From Acrocarpospora pleiomorpha (GTDB lineage: Bacteria > Actinomycetota > Actinomycetes > Streptosporangiales > Streptosporangiaceae): 55,080 nucleotides of DNA. The position numbers and the translations under genes are program-made. Numbering within the stretch: position 1 is the first letter of the stretch; each line of letters starts with the position of its first letter. The stretch covers positions 1-55,080 of the forward strand of contig NZ_BLAF01000025.1 of NCBI RefSeq assembly GCF_009687885.1. Reading direction: 5' to 3'. Positions 8,338-14,807 of the stretch are shown piece by piece. The notes below the pieces were generated by a model. The model saw only the letters and a program-made list of their open reading frames with translations, was not told where the DNA came from and searched no databases.

Positions 8338-9482
8338 CGGTGCCGGCCGTCCGGGTGCAGGACGACCTTGGTCCAGCCCTCGTCGCGGGCGTCGAAGTGG
8401 CGGTAGCCCTCCGGGGCCTGCTCCAGCGGCAGCTCGTGCGAGATGACGAACGACGGTGTGGCCCGGCCGGTGTGGATGAGGTTGCGCAGCCGCCGGTTGT
8501 AGGCCTTGACGTTCGCCTGGCCGGTGCCCATCTTCAGGCCCTTGAACCAGAACAGGCCCATGTCGAAGGGGATCTCGCCCCTTCTGGTGCTGTCGTCCGG
8601 CGCGCCCGGGTCCTGCGGCAGGAAGACGCCGATCACGCCGATGCCGCCGGTCGGGCGGACCGACCTGACCAGGTTGTTCATGGTCATGTTGGGATGTTCC
8701 CGGCCCTGGGGGTCGTGCGCCTGGTAGCCGACGCACTCGCAGCCCCGGTCGGCGCCCTCACCGGCGGTCAGGCCCAGGATCTGCTCCACCGGCGAGCCCT
8801 TGGCGTCGTCGATCGGGATGGCGCCGATCTGCTCGGCCAGGCGCAGCCGGTCGGGATGGCGGTCGACGACCATGACCTTGCTCGCGCCCTTGATCAACGC
8901 CGAGTAGGCGCACATCAGGCCGACCGGGCCCGCGCCGTACACGACGGCCGACTCGCCGGGCCGCAGTCCGGCCAGTTCCGTGCAGTGCCAGCCGGTCGGG
9001 AAGATGTCCGACAACATCACGTAGTCGTTCTCCTTCTCCTTCGCGTCGCCCGGCAGCCGCAGGCAGTTGAAGTCGCCGTACGGCACGCGCAGGAGTTCGG
9101 CCTGGCCGCCGTTGAACGGGCCCATGCCGGCGAAGCCGTACGCGGCTCCGGCGGTTCCGGGGTTGAGGGTGAGGCAGAAGCCGGTGAGCCCGGCCTCGCA
9201 GTTCTTGCAGTGGCCGCAGGCGACGTTGAACGGCAGGCAGACCATGTCGCCCACCCTGATCCGGTCCACGGCGGAGCCGATCTCGACCACCTCGCCGAGG
9301 TTCTCGTGGCCGAGCACCCGGCCCGGTTCCATGGTCGTGCGGCCTTCGTACATGTGCAGGTCGGAACCGCAGACGCCGGTCGTGGTGATCCGTACCAGGA
9401 CGTCCGTCGGCCGTTCGATCCGGGCGTCGGGCACCTCTGTCACGACGACATCACGCGCGCCGTTGTACACCAGTGCTTGCAT
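8334..9482 (-). CDS. Zinc-dependent alcohol dehydrogenase, glutathione-independent formaldehyde dehydrogenase type
   Basis: A 382-aa medium-chain dehydrogenase. The catalytic zinc ligands lie in GVCGSDLHMYEGR and GHENLGEV. The structural zinc lobe is CGHCKNCEAGLTGFC. A Rossmann motif GAGPVGL precedes the acidic coenzyme-binding end of strand two (VMVVDRHPDRL). The insertions CECVGYQAHDPQG and IPFDMGLFWFKGLKMGTGQA are typical of Pseudomonas-type formaldehyde dehydrogenase (dismutating) homologues. The substrate is probably formaldehyde or a related aldehyde/alcohol with NAD, but specificity is inferred. ATG at 9482 follows a GGGGGA ribosome site. It is transcribed alone and converges on the pirin gene. 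Confidence 0.88.
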   Translation of the reverse strand: MQALVYNGARDVVVTEVPDARIERPTDVLVRITTTGVCGSDLHMYEGRTTMEPGRVLGHENLGEVVEIGSAVDRIRVGDMVCLPFNVACGHCKNCEAGLTGFCLTLNPGTAGAAYGFAGMGPFNGGQAELLRVPYGDFNCLRLPGDAKEKENDYVMLSDIFPTGWHCTELAGLRPGESAVVYGAGPVGLMCAYSALIKGASKVMVVDRHPDRLRLAEQIGAIPIDDAKGSPVEQILGLTAGEGADRGCECVGYQAHDPQGREHPNMTMNNLVRSVRPTGGIGVIGVFLPQDPGAPDDSTRRGEIPFDMGLFWFKGLKMGTGQANVKAYNRRLRNLIHTGRATPSFVISHELPLEQAPEGYRHFDARDEGWTKVVLHPDGRHR

Positions 9483-9614
9483 GATCAGTCCCCCGTGTTT
9501 CGGCGGTGAGGAGGAGTACGTATCCGGAATGAACCGGTTTTTCCTCCGTAGTAGCCACTCCCCGCCAAAACCGGACGAATGCCCTATGTCTGGTCAAATT
9601 CGGTAACGCCTTCG

Positions 9615-9644
9615 TTGGACGTCACTGAGTTGGACGTCACTCAG
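9615..9644. repeat. 15-bp direct tandem repeat, two copies
   Basis: TTGGACGTCACTGAG at 9615-9629 is repeated with one change at 9630-9644. It spans the 3' end and stop codon of the small membrane protein gene. Confidence 0.75.
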
Positions 9645-9804
9645 GCGATGACTCGCTGGGGGACTCGCTGTGGCGTTCGCGGAGTTTGGCGCGGATCTCG
9701 TCGGGGGTGTACGCACGACGGCGGCGCTCGCCTCGGGCGATGACGACTCCGGTCGCGGCGACGCCCGCGAAGGCGGCCAAGCCGAGTATCTTCCACCAGC
9801 GCAT
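9637..9804 (-). CDS. Small single-span membrane protein, 55 aa
   Basis: Reads MRWWKILGLAAFAGVAATGV followed by VIARGERRRRAYTPDEIRAK and a Ser/Glu-rich tail. There is one N-terminal hydrophobic helix with a positively charged cytoplasmic edge and a short cytoplasmic tail. Small proteins ending in a DEIRAKLRERH-like helix are common in actinomycetes, but I know no function. The start is ATG at 9804, 17 bp from the divergent GTG at 9822. TACCCT lies six bases before the ATG, consistent with a leaderless transcript. The C-terminal codons overlap a 15-bp tandem repeat. Confidence 0.6.
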   Translation of the reverse strand: MRWWKILGLAAFAGVAATGVVIARGERRRRAYTPDEIRAKLRERHSESPSESSPE

Positions 9805-9809
9805 GTGCT

Positions 9810-9816
9810 TAGGGTA
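9810..9816. promoter_or_regulatory. Overlapping divergent -10 elements for two leaderless genes
   Basis: TAGGGT (9810-9815, + strand) lies six bases before GTG 9822. TACCCT (9816-9811, - strand) lies six bases before ATG 9804. Both fit the TANNNT consensus at the leaderless distance and share five base pairs. No convincing -35 is visible on either side. Confidence 0.5.
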
Positions 9817-9821
9817 GCGGT

Positions 9822-10448
9822 GTGAGCGGGATCAGTCTTGACGAAGCCCTGAATCTGACCAGGACCGGGGACGTGTGGGTGTTCCGGGGGCGTTCCGTGC
9901 CTGACCGGGCCATTCAGATGACGACCAACAGTCCGGTCAACCACGTCGGCATGTCGGTGGTGATCGAGGACCTGCCGCCGCTGATGTGGCACGCGGAGCT
10001 GGGGCGCTCGCTCCCGGACGTGTGGTCGGGGACCCGGCAGCGCGGCGTGCAGCTGCACGACCTGCGCGAGGCGGTGCTGGTCTGGGCCAACAGGTACGGC
10101 CAGCGCGGCTGGTTGCGCCAGCTCGAACCGCCGGCGACGCGGGAGATGGAGGACGCCGCGCTGCGGACGGTGGCCCGGCTGGACGGGACGCCGTTCCCGT
10201 CGACGGCGCGGCTGGCGGGGCGGTGGATCCGGGGGCGGCTGCCGTCCCGGCGTTCGCGCGAGATGGCGCTGGAGAGCGCGTACTGCGCGGAGGTGGTCGC
10301 GGTGACGTACGAGGAGATGGGGCTGCTGACCGACCGCCGTAAGCCGAACTGGTACGACCCGGGCAGGTTCTGGAGCGGCGACGACCTCGATCTGGCCACC
10401 GGATTCCACCTTGGCGGGGAGATTTCGGTACAGATCCCCAAAACCTGA
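9822..10448 (+). CDS. Permuted papain-like (YiiX/C92-type) amidase or peptidase-like protein
   Basis: A 208-aa protein. TGDVWVFRGRS and then SPVNHVGMSVVIED resemble the start and catalytic histidine (about residue 41) of circularly permuted NlpC/P60-like enzymes of the YiiX/YaeF group. YCAEVVAVTYEEMGLL near residue 155 supplies the expected catalytic cysteine after the histidine. That order is reversed compared with ordinary NlpC/P60 proteins. No signal peptide is seen, so it would act in the cytosol or as part of a membrane-associated complex. GTG at 9822 is probably leaderless. The substrate is unknown; related proteins cleave amide or ester bonds in peptides or lipids. Confidence 0.62.
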   Translation: MSGISLDEALNLTRTGDVWVFRGRSVPDRAIQMTTNSPVNHVGMSVVIEDLPPLMWHAELGRSLPDVWSGTRQRGVQLHDLREAVLVWANRYGQRGWLRQLEPPATREMEDAALRTVARLDGTPFPSTARLAGRWIRGRLPSRRSREMALESAYCAEVVAVTYEEMGLLTDRRKPNWYDPGRFWSGDDLDLATGFHLGGEISVQIPKT

Positions 10449-10531
10449 CCACAGAACTTTACAGTTCGCTGCCCCTTTTGTCTGATTTGTCGGGTATACA
10501 GGTATATATCCGGTCAAGTTAGGGGGCGTTC

Positions 10532-10618
10532 GTGGCTCGGCTTATTGGGGTCTTGATGATCCTGGCCATGATAGGTGGGTTGGCCTATCTGATTGCCATT
10601 GACCTACTGGGACAGTAG
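10532..10618 (+). CDS. Very small hydrophobic peptide, 28 aa
   Basis: MARLIGVLMILAMIGGLAYL followed by eight residues, almost entirely a single transmembrane helix. GTG at 10532 has AGGGGG six bases upstream. It sits after an AT-rich intergenic stretch and before a hairpin-rich leader. The good ribosome site and pure membrane-helix composition argue that it is translated. No function is known; a chance ORF remains possible. Confidence 0.42.
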   Translation: MARLIGVLMILAMIGGLAYLIAIDLLGQ

Positions 10619-10629
10619 GCACGGGGATT

Positions 10630-10749
10630 TGGGTGCCCCTACACTGAGGGACGGCGAACTCTCGCGCCGAACCTCCTCAGCGGGCACCCACGCGGCTCGC
10701 CGAACGCGGAGGCAAAGGGGACTCGACGCGCCTCGGGAGACGCGGTCTC
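10630..10749 (+). promoter_or_regulatory. Hairpin-rich leader upstream of the BtrH_N/DUF4872 gene, possible structured RNA
   Basis: Three nested perfect helices stack on one axis: 10630-10638 with 10682-10690 (9 bp), 10644-10649 with 10675-10680 (6 bp), and 10652-10656 with 10665-10669 (5 bp, loop of 8). Two further hairpins follow, 10709-10713 with 10730-10734 and 10737-10741 with 10745-10749. The gene starts about 75 nt later. I could not match it to a known riboswitch class. Confidence 0.4.
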
Positions 10750-10825
10750 GGACATCATGACCTTGCGGCAAGCCGGATAGCGGGCGTGGGCCGGGTTCGG
10801 CGCGTGCCGCGAGCGGAGTCATGCG

Positions 10826-12073
10826 ATGACCGACAAGAAGCAGCTCAAGGCCCGCATCCGGGCCCGGATGGCGAAAACCGGCGAGAGCTACACCACGGCC
10901 AGGCGGCACCTGGTCGGCGCCCAGGACGGCCCCGCCGTCGACGGCGGCTGGCGGTTGAACGGGGGACGGCACCCCGACAGCGCCGCGATCACCAACATCC
11001 TCCGCAACGGCGGAGCCGAGGTCAGCGAACCGCTGGTGTTCGTGGCCGGGGGCGGACTCGGCGCCGGCTACATCCTGTGGGAGTTCAAGCACGACGACAG
11101 CCGTCACGTCACGCTCGGCTTCCGCAACCAGTGGCAGTATCCGCAGCGCTGGCTGGAGAAGACGCTCACCCGGCTGGGCGTCAAGCACGACGCGCACACC
11201 ACCGGCGGCGCGAAGGCCGCCTCGCAGCGGCTGACGGCCGAACTCGACGCGGGCCGCGCGTGCGTGATCATGCCGGATCGGTATCAGATCGGCTACTGGA
11301 ACGCGCCCGCCTCGCTGGACGGCTACGGCGGCCATCCGGTGATCGCCTACCGGCGGGACGAGACCGGCGTCTTCCTGGACGACCGCAACCTCGCGCCGCT
11401 GCGCGTGCCCCAGGAGAAGGTGGACGCGGCCAGGGCCAGAGTCGGCTCGTACAAGAACATGCTGGTAGTGCCGTATCCGGGGGAGCTCACGCTGCCCGAG
11501 GCGGTGCGGGACGGGCTCAGGGACTGCGCCGAGCACCTGTCGCTGCCCTCCGACTCGTTCTCGCTGCCCGCCTGGCGCAAGTGGAGCCGTACCATCCTGG
11601 ACGGCAAGGCCGCCAAAGGCTGGCCGAAGGTGTTCGCGGACGGGCGCGGGCTGGCCGGGGCGATGCTCTCCACCTGGGAGGGGATCGAGCCGGTCGGACA
11701 GGATGGCGGCAACCTGCGCGACCTGTTCGCCGACGGCCTGGACGAGGCCGCCGCGATCCTTGGGTTTCCGCTGGGCGAACTGGCGACGGAGTTCCGGCGC
11801 ATTCACGGGCTCTGGCACGGGCTCGCCGAGGCGGCCCTGCCCGATTCCGAGTACGGCCGGCTGCGCGAGCTGACCGCGGAGATCCGGGAATCGCTCATCG
11901 CCGAGGGGGCCGCCTCCCCGGACGCCTCGCGCGAGCTCTGGGAACTCCGGGCGGCGGCCGACAAGGCGGTCGTGGATCTCGACAGGTTCGCCGACCTGAG
12001 TGAACGGCTGGCCAACATCTTCGAGGCCGAAACCGCCGCGATCGCGCGACTCCGAAGCGTGATCACAGCATAA
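10826..12073 (+). CDS. BtrH_N domain / DUF4872 protein
   Basis: A 415-aa soluble protein. After a basic start (MTDKKQLKARIRARMAKTGE), residues about 45-190 read like the cysteine-peptidase-fold BtrH N-terminal domain (SAAITNILRNGGAEVSEPLV, then FVAGGGLGAGYILWEF and GGHPVIAYRRDETGVFLDDR). The remainder is helical and DUF4872-like. BtrH is the acyltransferase that moves an acyl side chain onto an aminoglycoside in butirosin synthesis. Most relatives are uncharacterised, so an acyltransfer role is only suggested. No carrier protein or aminoglycoside genes are adjacent. An ATG at 10821 is out of frame; 10826 is the start. The gene lies alone behind a structured leader. Confidence 0.65.
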   Translation: MTDKKQLKARIRARMAKTGESYTTARRHLVGAQDGPAVDGGWRLNGGRHPDSAAITNILRNGGAEVSEPLVFVAGGGLGAGYILWEFKHDDSRHVTLGFRNQWQYPQRWLEKTLTRLGVKHDAHTTGGAKAASQRLTAELDAGRACVIMPDRYQIGYWNAPASLDGYGGHPVIAYRRDETGVFLDDRNLAPLRVPQEKVDAARARVGSYKNMLVVPYPGELTLPEAVRDGLRDCAEHLSLPSDSFSLPAWRKWSRTILDGKAAKGWPKVFADGRGLAGAMLSTWEGIEPVGQDGGNLRDLFADGLDEAAAILGFPLGELATEFRRIHGLWHGLAEAALPDSEYGRLRELTAEIRESLIAEGAASPDASRELWELRAAADKAVVDLDRFADLSERLANIFEAETAAIARLRSVITA

Positions 12074-12136
12074 AGGCACCTGATCGCGGGCATTGACCCA
12101 GGGAATTCTCAGGATAACCACCTAGGGTCCCCCTGC

Positions 12137-12994
12137 ATGAACTGGAAACAGAAGGTGAACTCCGCGCTGGGGGAGTTCACCGGGTTCCATATCGCCAAGG
12201 TCGGCGGGGAAACCGAGCCCGGCAAGGCTCCCGAGCCCGTCGAGGTCCGGCCCCCCGCCGACCCCAGGACCGACCGGCTGCTCCGCGCGCCCGTGTTCGT
12301 GATGTCGCCGGTCCGGTCCGGGTCCACGCTGCTCCGCGCGCTGCTCAACGCGCACTCGCTGCTGCACGCGCCGCACGAGCTGCACATCCGCCGCCTCAAG
12401 GTGGACTTCGGCACCACCCTCGCGGAACGCGCCATGCACGCGCTCGGCCACAACCAGGCCGACCTCGAACACCTCCTGTGGGACCGGGTCCTCCACCGCG
12501 AACTGCTCAGAAGCGGCAAGAGCCACATCGTCGACAAGACGCCCGCGAACGCGTTCGCCTGGGAGCGCATCTCGACCTGCTGGCCGGACGCCCGGTATGT
12601 CTTCCTGCTCCGGCATCCGGTCTCGATCGCCCGCTCCTGGCATGAGGCCGACCCGGCCAAACGTACGCCGGAGGAGGCCGCGCAGGACGCGCTGCGCTAC
12701 ATGAAGGCGGTGCAGCGGGCCCGCAAGGGGCTGACCGGTCTCACCGTGCGGTACGAGGATCTCACCGCCGATCCCGAGGCCGAGGTCCGGAAGATCTGCG
12801 AGTATCTCGCCATTCCGTACGAGCCGGGGATGCTGCGCTACGGCGAGCAGAGCGTGCTCACCAAGGGCCTCGGCGACTGGAAGGACAAGATCCGCTCCGG
12901 CGAGGTCCAGGCCGGGCGGGAGCTGCCCGGCGCCGACGAGATACCCGACCTGCTCCGCCCGATGTGCGAGCGCTGGGGGTACGTGACCCCGTGA
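12137..12994 (+). CDS. Sulfotransferase family protein
   Basis: A 285-aa PAPS-dependent sulfotransferase-like protein. The 5'-phosphosulfate loop is VMSPVRSGSTLLRALLNAHS (about residue 55). The 3'-phosphate motif is FLLRHPVSIARSWHEADP (about 155), and the C-terminal part is the usual helical bundle. It overlaps the following glycosyltransferase (GTGA), so the two are translationally coupled and probably modify one cell-surface or secreted glycan or glycolipid. The acceptor is unknown. TAGGGT lies eight bases before the ATG and there is no clear ribosome site, so a near-leaderless transcript is possible. Confidence 0.8.
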   Translation: MNWKQKVNSALGEFTGFHIAKVGGETEPGKAPEPVEVRPPADPRTDRLLRAPVFVMSPVRSGSTLLRALLNAHSLLHAPHELHIRRLKVDFGTTLAERAMHALGHNQADLEHLLWDRVLHRELLRSGKSHIVDKTPANAFAWERISTCWPDARYVFLLRHPVSIARSWHEADPAKRTPEEAAQDALRYMKAVQRARKGLTGLTVRYEDLTADPEAEVRKICEYLAIPYEPGMLRYGEQSVLTKGLGDWKDKIRSGEVQAGRELPGADEIPDLLRPMCERWGYVTP

Positions 12995-14130
12995 AGATCC
13001 GTTACCTGCTGCTGCACGCGTACGGGATGGGCGGGACGATCAGGACGGTGATCGGGCAGGCCAACGCCATGGCCGCGCTCGGGCACGACGTCGAGCTGGT
13101 CAGCGTCGTCCGCCGCCGCGACGAGCCCCAGTTCAGGATCGATCACCGGGTGACGCTCAGCGCCCTGGTGGACGAGCGCGCCGGACGCACCGAGGTCACC
13201 TTCCGCGATCGGGTGATGCGGCGGGTGCGCGGCAAGGCCGTCCCGTTCGGGGAGTTCGCCGCCCGCTACTTCACCCCGCACGTGGAACGCGCGGTCACCG
13301 CGTACATCGCCGGCCTGGACGGCGGCGTGCTGGTCACCACCAGGCCCGCCCTCAACCTGATGGCGGCGCGGCACGCGCCACGCGGACTGGTCACCGTGGG
13401 GCAGGAGCACATGAACCTGCGCACCCACCACGAAGCCGTCCGCAAGTCCATCGCCCGCTGGTATCCGCGGCTGCGGATGGTGGCCGTGCTCACCCGCACC
13501 GACCAGGGCGACTACCAGCGGCTCGCGCCCGGCGTGCGGACCGCGCACATCCCCAACGCGGTCTCCGGAGCCGGCCGCAGGCGCTCCGCTCTCACCGCCC
13601 CCACGGTGATCGCGGCCGGGCGGCTGCGCGTGCAGAAGGGCTTCGACCTGCTGATCCCCGCCTTTGAGCAGATCGCCCCGGGCCACCCCGACTGGCGCCT
13701 GGACATCTACGGCGAGGGCCAGAAACTCCAGGAACTCCGGCGCATGGTCAAGATCCCCGGCCAGGTACGGCTGCGCGGCCGGACCACCCGGCTCGACGAG
13801 GAGCTGGCCAACGCCTCCGTCTTCGCGCTCAGCTCCCGGTTCGAGGGCCTGCCCATGGTCATGCTCGAAGCCATGGCGCACGGCCTCGCCGTGGCCGGAT
13901 TCGACTGCCCGACCGGGCCCGGCGACGTGATCGTGGACGGCGTCAACGGCCTGCTCGTGCCGCCCGAGGACGTGGACGGCCTGGCCCGCGCCATCGCCCG
14001 CCTCGCCGACGACGCCGAGCTGCGGGAACGCCTCGGCGCGGCGGCCCTGGAGACGGCCAGGATGTACTCGCCCGAGGCGGTGATGCCGCGGTGGGAGCAG
14101 CTCTTCACCGAACTGCTCGCGGCGCGTTAG
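12991..14130 (+). CDS. Glycosyltransferase family 4 (GT-B fold)
   Basis: A 379-aa protein from GTG at 12991, overlapping the sulfotransferase stop. The N-terminal half opens IRYLLLHAYGMGGTIRTVIG, a typical acceptor-domain start of GT4 enzymes. The C-terminal donor domain has VIAAGRLRVQKGFDLLIPAF, WRLDIYGEGQKLQELR and the conserved E-x7-E element SRFEGLPMVMLEAMAHG. GDVIVDGVNGLLVPPEDVDG follows. It transfers a sugar from a nucleotide donor with retention. The acceptor is unknown, but coupling to a sulfotransferase suggests a sulfated glycoconjugate. Confidence 0.87.
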   Translation: MKIRYLLLHAYGMGGTIRTVIGQANAMAALGHDVELVSVVRRRDEPQFRIDHRVTLSALVDERAGRTEVTFRDRVMRRVRGKAVPFGEFAARYFTPHVERAVTAYIAGLDGGVLVTTRPALNLMAARHAPRGLVTVGQEHMNLRTHHEAVRKSIARWYPRLRMVAVLTRTDQGDYQRLAPGVRTAHIPNAVSGAGRRRSALTAPTVIAAGRLRVQKGFDLLIPAFEQIAPGHPDWRLDIYGEGQKLQELRRMVKIPGQVRLRGRTTRLDEELANASVFALSSRFEGLPMVMLEAMAHGLAVAGFDCPTGPGDVIVDGVNGLLVPPEDVDGLARAIARLADDAELRERLGAAALETARMYSPEAVMPRWEQLFTELLAAR

Positions 14131-14139
14131 CGCGGTCAT

Positions 14140-14145
14140 TACCCT
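14140..14145 (+). promoter_or_regulatory. Putative -10 element (TACCCT) of the leaderless GH25-like gene
   Basis: The TANNNT hexamer lies seven bases before GTG 14153, and no ribosome site precedes the GTG. No -35 is evident. Confidence 0.4.
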
Positions 14146-14152
14146 CATACCG

Positions 14153-14746
14153 GTGATCCAGGGCATCGATGTCTCGGACTGGCAAGGCGCCGTCGACTGG
14201 TCCGCGCACGCCGAGACCGACATGGGATTCGCGTTCGCGCGGGCGACCGAGGGCGACGGCGTCGTGGACTCGCGCTTCGCCGAGAACTGGGCCGCGATGG
14301 GCCGCAGCGGCCTGGTCCGCGGCGCCTACCACGTCGCCCACCCGCACGGCGACCCGCTCGCCCAGGCCAGGCACTTCCTGGACACGGTACGGCTCGCGCC
14401 CGGCGACCTGGCCGCCGTCGAGTTCACCCGCGACGGCGCGCTCCCCGCCGAGCAGGTCGCCGCGTTCGGCCGCCGATGGTGCGCCGAGGTGGCCCGGCGC
14501 TGCGGCCTGCGCCCGCTGGTCTGGACGCACGCCCACTTCGCCATGGCGGGCCACTGCGAGGGCCTGGAGACGTACCCGCTCTGGATCACCGCGCCAGGCC
14601 ACCCGATGGGGCGTCCGGTGGTGCCGCCGCCCTGGGACTCCTGGACGATTCACCAGTACGCGGGCAGCCCGATCGACCTCGACGTCTTCGCCGGCACGCT
14701 GGCCGAGCTGCTGGCCCTGGGCGCGCCCGACAAGCGAGCGAAATAG
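14153..14746 (+). CDS. GH25-fold lysozyme-like protein with degenerate active site
   Basis: A 197-aa TIM-barrel of the GH25 family: MIQGIDVSDWQGAVDWSAHA, FAFARATEGDGVVDSRFAENW, GLVRGAYHVAHPHGDP, then RPLVWTHAHFAMAG and WTIHQYAGSPIDLDVFAG. GH25 enzymes cut the MurNAc-GlcNAc bond of peptidoglycan using Asp and Glu in a DxE motif after the GDLPPVLDxE-like strand. Here that strand reads GDLAAVEFTRDG, so in an ungapped alignment both acids are missing. The protein has no signal peptide. It may bind rather than cleave glycan, or use shifted residues. The gene is leaderless-looking and sits just upstream of thrS. Confidence 0.78.
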   Translation: MIQGIDVSDWQGAVDWSAHAETDMGFAFARATEGDGVVDSRFAENWAAMGRSGLVRGAYHVAHPHGDPLAQARHFLDTVRLAPGDLAAVEFTRDGALPAEQVAAFGRRWCAEVARRCGLRPLVWTHAHFAMAGHCEGLETYPLWITAPGHPMGRPVVPPPWDSWTIHQYAGSPIDLDVFAGTLAELLALGAPDKRAK

Positions 14747-14807
14747 GTGCGCCGAGCCCGGTAGAGTCGGCATGTTCTCATCGTGTTCAGCTCGTGAAGG
14801 AGTCATC

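Noticed and set aside
10630..10749. c-di-AMP (ydaO), cobalamin, TPP or c-di-GMP riboswitch
   Set aside because: Some CGCCGAAC-like segments recall ydaO, but the conserved GGGGTGAATC-like block and other class hallmarks are missing, so I left it unassigned.
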